This document shows positions 17,120 to 25,616 of a DNA stretch of 64,000 nt, piece after piece (position 1 is the first letter of the stretch; each line of letters begins with the position of its first letter). The stretch is taken from contig DASYQS010000031.1 in assembly GCA_036005185.1 (NCBI GenBank), positions 88,523-152,522 of the forward strand. Direction: 5' to 3'. The notes under the pieces are model-generated. The model did no database searches. It was not told where the DNA came from and was given only the letters and a program-made list of their open reading frames with translations. The stretch comes from VBAU01 sp036005185 (GTDB lineage Bacteria; Bacteroidota; Bacteroidia; Chitinophagales; Chitinophagaceae). Position numbers and translations under genes: made by a program.

Positions 17120-17977
17120 ATGAGGCAGCTTAAAATTGCCACCCAGATTACTAACAGGGACTCTCAGGCCGTAGAAAAGTACTTGCAGGAAATTTCAAAG
17201 ATTTCGATGATCACTCCTGAAGAAGAAACCACCTTAGCTCAGCGCATTAAAATGGGCGATCAGCGAGCTTTGGACAAACTTGTGCAGGCAAACTTACGTT
17301 TTGTGGTATCTGTTGCTAAGCAGTACCAACATCAGGGTCTTTCACTTAGCGACTTGATCAACGAGGGTAACCTCGGTTTGATAAAAGCAGCCCAGCGTTT
17401 CGATGAAACAAAGGGATTTAAATTTATTTCATACGCCGTATGGTGGATTCGCCAGTCCATTTTACAGGCGTTGGCAGAGCAAGGCAGATTAGTCCGCCTG
17501 CCTCAAAACAAAATTGGCACTTATAATAAAGCTAACAAAGCTTACATGGCTTTCGAACAGGAACATGAACGTGAGCCGTCAACTGAAGAGTTAGCTGAAT
17601 TACTGGAGATGAGTGAAACTGAGATCAATAACATCTTCCAAAGCAACACACGTCATACTTCATTGGATGCACCAGTTCACGAAGCTGAAGATGTCGCAAT
17701 GGGTGATTTGCTGGAAGGTAGCGATGATACAGATGATGATGTGATGAAGGATTCATTGAGAAATGAAATTCGTCGGGTATTAAAATCACTTTCTCCGAGA
17801 GAGGCTGAAATTGTAAATGCATACTTCGGCCTTGATGGTGAAAATGGAGTAACCATCGAACAGATCGGCCAGAAATACGATCTTACCAAAGAAAGGATTC
17901 GGCAGATCAAAGAAAGAGCCATTAAGCGTTTACAAAAAGCCCGTTATAGTAATGCCTTGAAAGCTTACTTAGGTTAA
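17120..17977 (+). CDS. rpoD: Primary RNA polymerase sigma factor (RpoD/SigA type)
   Basis: The 285-residue sigma-70 factor has regions 1.2 to 4 but no region 1.1, the short form of Bacteroidota. Region 1.2 begins at DSQAVEKYLQEI, region 2 contains ANLRFVVSVAKQYQ and the -10 recognition helix with FKFISYAVWWIRQSI, and region 4.2 carries the helix-turn-helix ITIEQIGQKYDLTKERIRQIKE with a single-residue variation. It should recognise the TTTG/TAnnTTTG promoters seen in this window. It is monocistronic, with a terminator after a short repeat. Confidence 0.95.
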   Translation: MRQLKIATQITNRDSQAVEKYLQEISKISMITPEEETTLAQRIKMGDQRALDKLVQANLRFVVSVAKQYQHQGLSLSDLINEGNLGLIKAAQRFDETKGFKFISYAVWWIRQSILQALAEQGRLVRLPQNKIGTYNKANKAYMAFEQEHEREPSTEELAELLEMSETEINNIFQSNTRHTSLDAPVHEAEDVAMGDLLEGSDDTDDDVMKDSLRNEIRRVLKSLSPREAEIVNAYFGLDGENGVTIEQIGQKYDLTKERIRQIKERAIKRLQKARYSNALKAYLG

Positions 17978-17982
17978 GACTT

Positions 17983-18000
17983 AAATCCGCCTAAGGCGGA
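17983..18000. repeat. Palindromic repeat, also beside the DUF559 gene
   Basis: AAATCCGCCTAAGGCGGA contains a perfect CCGCCT-AGGCGG dyad. It differs at one base from the reverse complement of the copy at 42747-42776, so it is a solo copy of the same dispersed element. Confidence 0.6.
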
Positions 18001-18032
18001 AATAAGAATAGCAAATTGGTGGGTTTATTAAA

Positions 18033-18069
18033 AAACAGCTCTGGTCGTTATGATCGGAGCTGTTTTGTT
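18033..18069 (+). terminator. Terminator of rpoD
   Basis: AAACAGCTC/GAGCTGTTT forms a 9-bp stem followed by TGTTTG-rich sequence, 56 bp past the stop codon. Confidence 0.75.
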
Positions 18070-18217
18070 TGTAAAACAGTATGAAACAAGCTCACTACTC
18101 GCATTAATTTTTGATGTCACTCACTCATTCTAATCATCCATTGGCGCATTCTTGTAACTTGTAGAATTCTACCGAACAGGCCGCAACTTTCATCCTTCGA
18201 GGTTAATTTTGCTGCTC

Positions 18218-19105
18218 ATGAAAACCTCATTTTATTTTATACCTCTTAGTTTTTTATTGCTTTGTTGTGGATGTGAAAAAGCTGTTACATTTCATTTAGA
18301 TGAAATAGACCCCAAACTTGTTGTAGAGGCTTCCATCGAAAATAATCAGCCTCCCGTCGTTGTGCTTTCAAAAACCATGGATTATTTTTCAAACATCAAT
18401 CCCTCCATCCTCCAAAATAGTTTTGTACACAGCGCGGAAGTTTATGTATCCAATGGCAGTTTAACTCATAAACTCAAAGAATACTCAATTGATTTTGGGA
18501 ATGGTTATTCAGGTTATTACTATTCAATTGATTCAGCCAATCTTAGTTCGGCTTTTGTTGGTCAGTTAAATCATCAATATTCTTTGCGCATAATCACAGA
18601 AGGAAAAGAATATACAGCCACTACCATCATTCCAAATATCACAAAACGCATCGATTCGCTTTGGTGGAAGCCCGCTCCACCAGGAAATGATTCTGATGAA
18701 GTAGAAGTGATGGTAAAAGTTACTGATCGCCCTGGCTTAGGCGATTATATTCGGTATTTTACCAAAAGAAATAATGAACCTTTTTACGCTGGGCTCAATT
18801 CTGTTTTTGATGACCAGGTAATTGACGGCACCACTTATAACGTGCAGGTAGAAAGAGGTTGGGATAGAAATACAGATCCAGATGATCGCACATCGTTTTT
18901 TATCAAAGGTGATACAGTAACATTTAAGCTTAGCAATATTGATAAAGCAACATTTGATTTCTGGCGAACGATGGAGTATAGTTATTCCAGCATTGGCAAC
19001 CCTTTTTCTTCACCTGCAAAAGTGTTAAGTAATATCAGCAATGGTGCCCTTGGATATTTTGGAGGGTACGCTTCACAATTCAGAACGATAACCATTCCCC
19101 GTTAA
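18218..19105 (+). CDS. DUF4249 lipoprotein
   Basis: This 295-residue lipoprotein has a short signal peptide ending in the lipobox LCCGC and the DUF4249 pattern: LVVEASIENNQPPVVVLSKT near the start and the ITEGKEYTATTIIPN segment in the middle. DUF4249 proteins usually travel with a TonB-dependent receptor, and none lies next to this one, so it is orphaned here. An in-frame TTG nine bases earlier adds three residues; the ATG at 18218 is preferred because it places MKTSFYFIPL directly as a signal peptide. Function is unknown; surface exposure is inferred from the family. Confidence 0.82.
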   Translation: MKTSFYFIPLSFLLLCCGCEKAVTFHLDEIDPKLVVEASIENNQPPVVVLSKTMDYFSNINPSILQNSFVHSAEVYVSNGSLTHKLKEYSIDFGNGYSGYYYSIDSANLSSAFVGQLNHQYSLRIITEGKEYTATTIIPNITKRIDSLWWKPAPPGNDSDEVEVMVKVTDRPGLGDYIRYFTKRNNEPFYAGLNSVFDDQVIDGTTYNVQVERGWDRNTDPDDRTSFFIKGDTVTFKLSNIDKATFDFWRTMEYSYSSIGNPFSSPAKVLSNISNGALGYFGGYASQFRTITIPR

Positions 19106-19199
19106 ACTTCATGAGTGTTTTAGTTGTTATACCATGGCAGGTTTTACACAAGCTATCCAGATTTGTAATCCTCGCTATTTTCTATTGCTGATTTCAAAT

Positions 19200-19207
19200 T
19201 ACTTTTG
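19200..19207 (+). promoter_or_regulatory. -7 box upstream of trxB
   Basis: TACTTTTG fits TAnnTTTG, 41 nt upstream of the trxB ATG. Confidence 0.45.
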
Positions 19208-19248
19208 ACAAATTGGCTATGAGCTCAAATGATAACTGACTATAGAAG

Positions 19249-20196
19249 ATGGAAACAATACCAAGCGAAAAAATGCATTGTTTAATTATCGGCTCGGGGC
19301 CTGCAGGATACACAGCAGCAATATATGCTGCAAGGGCTAATTTAAAACCGGTTTTATACCAGGGCATACAACCAGGCGGTCAACTGACTATTACAACAGA
19401 AGTAGAAAATTATCCCGGTTACGCAAACGGGATTCAAGGGCCGGAAATGATGGTAGATTTTGAAAAGCAAGCAGCAAGAATGGGAACTGACATTCGTTTC
19501 GGTCTCGCCACAAAAGTTGATTTTTCAAAGCAACCTTATAAAGTTTGGATAGATGAAGAAAAATTAGTTGAAACTTATTCAGTAATTATAGCAACAGGTG
19601 CATCTGCAAAATGGCTTGGCTTGGAAAGTGAGCAGCGGTTGAATGGTTATGGTGTGAGCGCCTGTGCAGTATGTGATGGATTTTTCTTTCGCGGAAAAGA
19701 AGTAGCGATAGTGGGCGCGGGCGATACTGCTGCTGAAGAAGCTCTTTATCTCTCTAAACTTTGCACCACAGTTCATATGTTCATTCGTAAGCACGAAATG
19801 CGTGCGAGTAAAGTAATGCAAGAAAGAGTTTTTAAAACTCCCAACATTAAAATTTACTGGAACACAGAAACAGAAGAAATAATAGGTAATAAACATGTAG
19901 AGTCAGTTCGTGTATTCAATAACAAAACGAGTGAAAAACAAACTATTCCCGTCAATGGATTTTTTGTTGCTATCGGACACCAGCCCAATTCCGAAATTTT
20001 TAAGGATTGGCTAGAGATGGATGAAGCTGGTTATATAAAAACAATTCCGGGCACCTCGAAAACAAATGTTGAAGGTGTGTTTGCTTGTGGTGATGTGCAG
20101 GATAAAGTTTATAGGCAAGCAGTAACTGCTGCAGGCACCGGTTGCATGGCAGCATTGGACGCCGAAAGATATTTGGGAGAAAAAGAACTTCATTAG
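19249..20196 (+). CDS. trxB: Thioredoxin-disulfide reductase
   Basis: The 315-residue FAD and NADPH enzyme reduces thioredoxin. The N-terminal FAD loop is IIGSGPAG (residues 13-20), the redox pair is CAVC (139-142), followed by the NADPH loop VGAGDTAAEEA, and the C-terminal FACGDVQDKVYRQAVTAAGTG binds FAD. All catalytic elements are intact and length is typical. folB begins 31 bp downstream, so the two may be cotranscribed. Confidence 0.97.
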   Translation: METIPSEKMHCLIIGSGPAGYTAAIYAARANLKPVLYQGIQPGGQLTITTEVENYPGYANGIQGPEMMVDFEKQAARMGTDIRFGLATKVDFSKQPYKVWIDEEKLVETYSVIIATGASAKWLGLESEQRLNGYGVSACAVCDGFFFRGKEVAIVGAGDTAAEEALYLSKLCTTVHMFIRKHEMRASKVMQERVFKTPNIKIYWNTETEEIIGNKHVESVRVFNNKTSEKQTIPVNGFFVAIGHQPNSEIFKDWLEMDEAGYIKTIPGTSKTNVEGVFACGDVQDKVYRQAVTAAGTGCMAALDAERYLGEKELH

Positions 20197-20227
20197 GTTA
20201 AGGTCAATGATTAAAAGCTAACGGTTA

Positions 20228-20581
20228 ATGGTTTGTATCAAACTTAAACAGCTTCGCTTTTTTGCTCATCATGGATTGTATGAAGAGGAAAGAAAAGTAT
20301 CGAATGAATTTATAGTGGATCTTGAAATATTTTTTGAATCTTCGGTTACGGTAATTACAAAAATGAATGAAACCATTAATTATATAAAGCTGTATGAGCT
20401 GGTGAAAAAGCATATGTTGCAAACCACCGATCTTATAGAAACGCTTGCAATGAAAATCACTGAAGCTATTCATGGCTCATATCCTCAGGTGAAAAAAGTT
20501 CTTATCAGCATTACAAAAAAATATCCGCCCGTCATTAACTTCAGCGGCAATGTGGCAGTAAGTTATGTGAAAGAGTTTTAG
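20228..20581 (+). CDS. folB: Dihydroneopterin aldolase
   Basis: This 117-residue enzyme splits 7,8-dihydroneopterin to 6-hydroxymethyl-dihydropterin and glycolaldehyde in folate synthesis. The FFAHHGLYEEER motif near residue 11 with its catalytic Glu, the NYIKLYELVKKHM segment and the closing KYPPVINFSGNVAVSY match the family. The length is normal. It ends flush with the DUF1330 gene on the opposite strand (20581/20582), so the two transcripts must overlap. Confidence 0.92.
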   Translation: MVCIKLKQLRFFAHHGLYEEERKVSNEFIVDLEIFFESSVTVITKMNETINYIKLYELVKKHMLQTTDLIETLAMKITEAIHGSYPQVKKVLISITKKYPPVINFSGNVAVSYVKEF

Positions 20582-20890
20582 TTATTGAGAGTCATCAGGC
20601 TTATACTCTTTAACTAAAACCATTGTACAGTTTTTCGTAGAATTAATCCTGATCTTTTTAATTTTCTCTTGATATTCTGGATCATTATAACAATTCAAAG
20701 CTGCTTCCATCGAGGGAAATTTGATGATTGCATTCATGGTCTTGGCTTTTCCTTCCAACGCAACGGCTTTGATATCCGAAGCCAGCACCTCTCCGCCATA
20801 TTTTGGTAAAAGATGAATAACTAAAGGAGGATATTTCTTAAACTCATCCATATCATCAATATCGTAACTGCCAATATAATAAACTGCCAT
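20582..20890 (-). CDS. DUF1330 family protein
   Basis: This is a 102-residue protein with the ferredoxin-like dimeric alpha-beta barrel pattern of DUF1330: a strand YYIGSYDI, a helix up to LVIHLLPKYGGEVLA, then MNAIIKFPSMEAALNCYND and a closing strand TMVLVKEY. Members bind or convert small organic compounds in various ways; no substrate can be named. It is convergent with folB without any gap. Confidence 0.8.
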   Translation of the reverse strand: MAVYYIGSYDIDDMDEFKKYPPLVIHLLPKYGGEVLASDIKAVALEGKAKTMNAIIKFPSMEAALNCYNDPEYQEKIKKIRINSTKNCTMVLVKEYKPDDSQ

Positions 20891-20945
20891 AGCTCATTTT
20901 TTGAGTTAAAAATTGGACTTGTCAGTGATTGAACTACCAGTTAAA

Positions 20946-21824
20946 TCACATAGGAACAGAAGGGCAACCAAATTTTCTTTTATTACCCCCTTTGCTGCTT
21001 CCGCCATAGCCTCCACTGTCACCATTCCCGCCAAGTCTGTACGTTAAGTGAAGCCCTAGAAAATAGTACCAATCCTTATATTTTGAACCACCACGTTGTG
21101 CACCTTTTGCAGGGTAGTTAGGATTACCACCAGGCAATTCATCCCCACGGTAGGACATGTCAACGGCTACCTGACCTTTTGCTGCTAAAAGATCGTTAGG
21201 ATCCACATAAGTAGTGCTTACATCATCAAAATAATCAGTAAATAATTTTCGCATTCCCAATTCCAATCCAAGTCTCAAATTATCATTGATGGCATATTTA
21301 ATTCCTCCGCCAAATGGAAGTGCAGGTTGTGTAAGCGCATATGATTTGCGATCGGGATACTGAGAAAGACCTTGCCCTTCGGTGCTCAATGGCTTCAAAA
21401 AAATCTTTTGCGTACTGCCATTAAAAGCATAGGGGTTATAGTGAAACACGGCTATTCCGCCGAAAATATAGGGTGAAAATTTCTGGTTATACAGATTGAA
21501 AAAATAATATTCTCCTACTAGACTGAATTCGGTTATTTTAGTTTCGAAAGCAAGATTGCGTGCAAGCAGTGAGTCATCTCTGCTGAAACGATCAGCGCCT
21601 CCAACAACAGAATAGGTAAATCCGCCGCGGATCATGATCTGCTCTTTTAGTTCGTAATTAACGGTTACACCAATTGCACCATTTGTAAGTTTTTTAGGAA
21701 ATATCTTGTCAACAAGATCACCCTCATAAGCGGAGAGACCGCCAAAAATACCAATATGAATATTTTGAGAAAATGCAGCAGAACTCATTAATATCAAGCT
21801 TCCCAATAGCCATAGCTTTCTCAT
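20946..21824 (-). CDS. Outer-membrane beta-barrel protein, DUF6089-like
   Basis: This protein of about 292 residues has a signal peptide (MRKLWLLGSLILMSSAAFSQ) and then alternating strands with aromatic ends typical of a small outer-membrane barrel (GIFGGLSAYEGDL, MIRGGFTYSVVGGADRFS, TEFSLVGEYYFFNLY, DWYYFLGLHLTYRL). DUF6089-type proteins are common in Bacteroidota with no assigned role. A longer reading from 21851 would begin inside a TAATTTTG promoter box (21856-21849), so the ATG at 21824 is chosen. The tail is a short G/S-rich stretch. A relation to gliding or T9SS assembly is possible but unshown. Confidence 0.82.
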   Translation of the reverse strand: MRKLWLLGSLILMSSAAFSQNIHIGIFGGLSAYEGDLVDKIFPKKLTNGAIGVTVNYELKEQIMIRGGFTYSVVGGADRFSRDDSLLARNLAFETKITEFSLVGEYYFFNLYNQKFSPYIFGGIAVFHYNPYAFNGSTQKIFLKPLSTEGQGLSQYPDRKSYALTQPALPFGGGIKYAINDNLRLGLELGMRKLFTDYFDDVSTTYVDPNDLLAAKGQVAVDMSYRGDELPGGNPNYPAKGAQRGGSKYKDWYYFLGLHLTYRLGGNGDSGGYGGSSKGGNKRKFGCPSVPM

Positions 21825-21848
21825 AAATAAAATTTTACGATTATATAG

Positions 21849-21856
21849 CAAAATTA
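21849..21856 (-). promoter_or_regulatory. -7 box upstream of the DUF6089 gene
   Basis: TAATTTTG on the minus strand fits TAnnTTTG; it lies 25 nt upstream of the ATG at 21824 and overlaps the upstream alternative start, which is therefore rejected. Confidence 0.5.
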
Positions 21857-22040
21857 AGGCCTGAATGAATTTCCTTTAATCAACGATTAAAAAGAAAAAT
21901 AAGTATCAAAGAATAGATAAAAGGATAAAACTGAATAATTGGGTTATTTATTATTTATTCATTAACTAGCCCGCTCATCAATTAAACAAATGGCCTACGT
22001 CTGATTTAATTATTTTTATTTCCTTTTAAAATTCCCCAAT

Positions 22041-24080
22041 ATGCGATTTACATTATTATGGCTTGCTACGTTTCTACTTATTACAATAACATCATGTAAC
22101 AACGAAGTAAAAACTGAATCTCCTAAAAAAGATATCCTTGCAGACAACCTTGACACCACGGTTTCTCCTACAAAAGATTTTTTTGATTATGCCAATGGAG
22201 GTTGGATAACAAGAAACCCCATTCCCGCCGATCTAAGCAACTGGGGAATTGGCAACCTTGTAATAGAAGAGAATTTAAAACGGTTAAGAGAGATCAGTGA
22301 AAAAGCTGCAAATGAGCATGCAAAAAAGGGTAGCAAAGAACAAAAAATAGGTGATTTTTGGTCAACAGCAATGGATAGCTCAAAAATTGAACAGCTTGGA
22401 TTAAAACCACTGCAACCTTTCCTTGATAAGATCAACGCAATTACAGATATAAAGACCTTAGTGATTACCGTTGCAGAATTGAAAAAGATCGGTTCTTCTA
22501 CCCTATTCAGTGATTTTGTAACACAGGATGATAAAAATAGTGATGTGATGACGTACAAACTCTGGCAGGGAGGAATTGGCTTGCCGGAAAGAGAATATTA
22601 TTTTAAAAATGATTCAGCGACCGTTAATATCCGCAAAGAGTATGTAAAATATATTACAAAGGTATTGACCATGGCAGGGGATGATAGTATAAAGGCGAAT
22701 GCAGCAGCAAAGAATATTTTAAACCTTGAAACCAAACTTGCACAAGCATCCCGCAAGCTGGAAGACCTGCGTGATCCTTACGCAAATTATAATAAAACTG
22801 CAATTGCTGATCTGGCTAAAATGTCGTCAACAATTGACTGGACAAATTATCTTGGCATCACCGGTGTGGCACACATTGATTCTGTTGTAGTAGGACAGCC
22901 TGAATTTTTTACTGCTTTGAATAGCGTTTTAACCACTACTCCAATCAACGATTGGAAGGCTTATGTAAAATTTAATCTCATCAGTGATTTTGCCGGATCA
23001 TTACCAGAAAAATTCGGTGTGACGGCATTCAACTTTAATAAGCTGTTCAGCGGTGCAAAAGAAAGACGGCCAAGATGGAAAAGAGTGATTGCTGCGGAGG
23101 AAAATTCAATGGGAGAATTGCTGGGACAATTATACGTGAAAGAATTTTTTACAGAAACAGCAAAGAAAAGATATTCGGATATGGTAGAAGCTATCCGTGA
23201 AGCTTTAAAAGATCGCATTGGCAAGCTTACCTGGATGAGCGACAGCACTAAGCAAAAAGCCTATGCAAAATTAGCTGCTATGAAAAAAAAGGTAGGTTAT
23301 CCTGATAAATGGAAAGATTTTTCTGCCATGAATATCGGAACAGAAAGTTATGTACAGAACTCCATCAACGCCAATTTATGGTGGCATAATTATAACATGA
23401 ATAAATTAGGGAAACCAGTTGATCGTGATGAGTGGGATATGACGCCTCAAACGTATAATGCTTATTATAACTCATCAAACAATGAGATTGTTCTTCCGGC
23501 GGGAATATTTACCGTGCCCGGCTATAAAGATGAAGAGCTTGATGACGCATTAGTGTACGGTTATGCCGGAGCTTCTACGATAGGCCATGAAATGACCCAT
23601 GGTTTTGATGATGAAGGAAGACAATATGATGATAAAGGAAATCTTGTGAGCTGGTGGACAACAAAAGATGAAAAAGAATTTAAAAAAAGAGCAGATGTAA
23701 TTATTAAGCAGTTTGATGAATACGAACCGGTGCCGGGATATCATATTAATGGTAAAGCAACCACAGGTGAAAACATCGCCGACCTTGGAGGAATTTTGAT
23801 AGGCATTGAAGCATTTAAGAAAACGGAACAATACAAAAAAGGAGAAAAGATTTCAGGTTTTACTCCGATGCAGCGTTATTTTCTTGGTTATGCTTTAGGT
23901 TGGCTTGGCCATACACGAGAAGAACAATTAAGAAGCCGTCTATTAACCGATGTACACTCTCCTGCAAAGTATAGGGTGAATGGGCCTTTTGTTGACGTAG
24001 ATGAGTTTTATACAGCTTTCAATATTAAACCTGGCGATAAAATGTACAGGCCAGATAGTTTGAGAGTTCATATCTGGTGA
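22041..24080 (+). CDS. M13 family metallopeptidase (PepO/neprilysin-like)
   Basis: The 679-residue zinc endopeptidase has a lipoprotein signal with lipobox ITSC (Cys 19) and should be anchored in the envelope. The HEMTH motif (516-520) holds the catalytic Glu and two zinc His, and the third ligand is in ENIADLGG further on. The Peptidase_M13_N region precedes it and a DVHSPAKYRVNGP tail with the substrate-binding Arg closes the domain. It cleaves peptides, probably for nutrition or envelope turnover. It is monocistronic and shares a bidirectional terminator with the epimerase gene. Confidence 0.93.
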   Translation: MRFTLLWLATFLLITITSCNNEVKTESPKKDILADNLDTTVSPTKDFFDYANGGWITRNPIPADLSNWGIGNLVIEENLKRLREISEKAANEHAKKGSKEQKIGDFWSTAMDSSKIEQLGLKPLQPFLDKINAITDIKTLVITVAELKKIGSSTLFSDFVTQDDKNSDVMTYKLWQGGIGLPEREYYFKNDSATVNIRKEYVKYITKVLTMAGDDSIKANAAAKNILNLETKLAQASRKLEDLRDPYANYNKTAIADLAKMSSTIDWTNYLGITGVAHIDSVVVGQPEFFTALNSVLTTTPINDWKAYVKFNLISDFAGSLPEKFGVTAFNFNKLFSGAKERRPRWKRVIAAEENSMGELLGQLYVKEFFTETAKKRYSDMVEAIREALKDRIGKLTWMSDSTKQKAYAKLAAMKKKVGYPDKWKDFSAMNIGTESYVQNSINANLWWHNYNMNKLGKPVDRDEWDMTPQTYNAYYNSSNNEIVLPAGIFTVPGYKDEELDDALVYGYAGASTIGHEMTHGFDDEGRQYDDKGNLVSWWTTKDEKEFKKRADVIIKQFDEYEPVPGYHINGKATTGENIADLGGILIGIEAFKKTEQYKKGEKISGFTPMQRYFLGYALGWLGHTREEQLRSRLLTDVHSPAKYRVNGPFVDVDEFYTAFNIKPGDKMYRPDSLRVHIW

Positions 24081-24113
24081 CTTCTTATTACCCGGATTGA
24101 ATGAGTTCAAAAA

Positions 24114-24145
24114 ATAAACCCTGTTTTACAAGGTTTATATTTTGT
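24114..24145 (+). terminator. Terminator of the M13 peptidase gene
   Basis: ATAAACC/GGTTTAT form a 7-bp stem with a loop of 11 nt, followed by ATTTTG. It overlaps the last codons of the convergent epimerase gene. Confidence 0.55.
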
Positions 24146-25160
24146 GCAAGCCTATGTGATTAATTCCCAACCCATGCTCATCAGAATAAATAGTTTTTCC
24201 ATGATCATAGTTAATACCCGTAGCAACATCTTCCTCTAAAAGCAAAGGGCCATCCATATCAACATAATCAATAAGAGGAAGTAAATGCGCAATAGCTGCA
24301 GAGCCAATGGTTGATTCATTCATGCAGCCGATCATCAGTTTTAAATCAAGCTCTCTTGCCTTTTTGATCATTCGCAAGGCGGGTGTAATGCCGCTGCATT
24401 TGGTAAGCTTTATATTGATCCCGTGAAAATGATCCTTGCATTTTTCAACATCATGCTCATGCACACAAGCTTCATCAGCAAAAAGCGGGAGAGGAGATTT
24501 AGCATACAATATTTTCATTCCTTCCCAATTATCTTTGGCAAGAGGCTGCTCAACAAACTCAACACCTAGCTCTTTTAATTCGGGAATTAATTTCAAAGCC
24601 GTATCCAGATCCCACGCCGCGTTGGCGTCAACTCTTAATGCAGCGTCGGTATTTTCTCTTAACGCTTTTACAATGGCAATATCATCCACAGTTCCCACTT
24701 TTACTTTATAGATCGGCCAAGGTTTTTCTTTCATTTTTGCCACCATCTTTTCAATACTGTCAATGCCGATTGTGTAATCAGTCAATGGATTTTTCGAAAT
24801 GTCACTGTTCCAGAATTCATACAGTTTTTTCTTTTTCATCTTCCCATACATATCCCAAGCTGCTATGTCCAAAGCACAAACCAAAAAAGAATTTTGTGGA
24901 AACAAATGATGCAAATAATGCCAGTAACGCTCCGGTTCTGTAAAGGCAAATTTTTCAACAAAAGGCTTTTTACTTTTCAAATCTTCGATCATTTTTTCAA
25001 CAGGAATGTTATAGTAGCTGATTGCAGGCGCTTCACCGTAACCTTTCCACCCAAAATTCTCCAATTCCACAATAAGAGTCGGCTGATGAGTTTTTGTTCC
25101 TTTTGAAATAGTAAATGGATGGCGAAATTTTAAATTATACGACCAGTATCGAACTTTCAT
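24135..25160 (-). CDS. Dipeptide epimerase, enolase superfamily
   Basis: This 341-residue muconate-lactonizing subgroup enzyme resembles L-Ala-D/L-Glu epimerase of murein recycling. The enolase motif set is complete: YKVKVG with its catalytic Lys pair region (about 155-160), RVDANAAWD, FVEQPL, LFADEA and the second catalytic Lys in NIKLTKCSG, closing with GCMNESTIGSAA. The family epimerises dipeptides by proton transfer at the carbon next to the carboxylate. Exact dipeptide preference cannot be read from sequence. Nearby M13 peptidase gives a weak peptide-use context. Confidence 0.88.
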   Translation of the reverse strand: MKVRYWSYNLKFRHPFTISKGTKTHQPTLIVELENFGWKGYGEAPAISYYNIPVEKMIEDLKSKKPFVEKFAFTEPERYWHYLHHLFPQNSFLVCALDIAAWDMYGKMKKKKLYEFWNSDISKNPLTDYTIGIDSIEKMVAKMKEKPWPIYKVKVGTVDDIAIVKALRENTDAALRVDANAAWDLDTALKLIPELKELGVEFVEQPLAKDNWEGMKILYAKSPLPLFADEACVHEHDVEKCKDHFHGINIKLTKCSGITPALRMIKKARELDLKLMIGCMNESTIGSAAIAHLLPLIDYVDMDGPLLLEEDVATGINYDHGKTIYSDEHGLGINHIGLHKI

Positions 25161-25241
25161 GATGTAAAACTAAACGTTTAAACGGTTCAGCTACTAATGC
25201 AACGGTATGTAAATAAGAGTTGTCATGAAAACAAAAAACTT

Positions 25242-25613
25242 ATGAAACTCATATTCATTGCGCTTGGTTTGCTGCTGCTCACAACTTCTTCTTGCAAAAA
25301 ATCAGAAAAGGAGGTACAATCAAATAAAATTTGTTTTAGCAGAACCTTAACTGAGTTGAAAATAGAAAATAATACAGACAAAAAAATTTATTTTGTAGCG
25401 TTTGGCCAGAATGTTCTACCCCTTATTGATTGGATACCCACCTGTGGTGACAACAATGTATCAGCAAATAGTTCAATGCAGAAAGATCTCACTACAATTA
25501 CCGGTTACTTAAACAATAATTTACTTGTAGTGTATTGGTGGGAATGTACTGGAAACAATCCAGGTCAAATACAAAATGTAACACTAGACAAAAATCAGTC
25601 AGTTTGCCAATAG
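25242..25613 (+). CDS. Small lipoprotein, unknown
   Basis: This is a 123-residue protein with a lipoprotein signal (MKLIFIALGLLLLTTSSCKK, Cys 18). The mature part has no recognised family; it looks like a compact beta domain with NNTDKKIYFVAFGQN and LLVVYWWECTG strands and four cysteines (CFS, CGD, CTG and a final CQ), which may form two disulfides. An in-frame ATG at 25197 would place 15 polar residues before the signal peptide and is rejected. It ends 3 bp from the convergent malQ gene. Confidence 0.7.
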   Translation: MKLIFIALGLLLLTTSSCKKSEKEVQSNKICFSRTLTELKIENNTDKKIYFVAFGQNVLPLIDWIPTCGDNNVSANSSMQKDLTTITGYLNNNLLVVYWWECTGNNPGQIQNVTLDKNQSVCQ

Positions 25614-25616
25614 TCT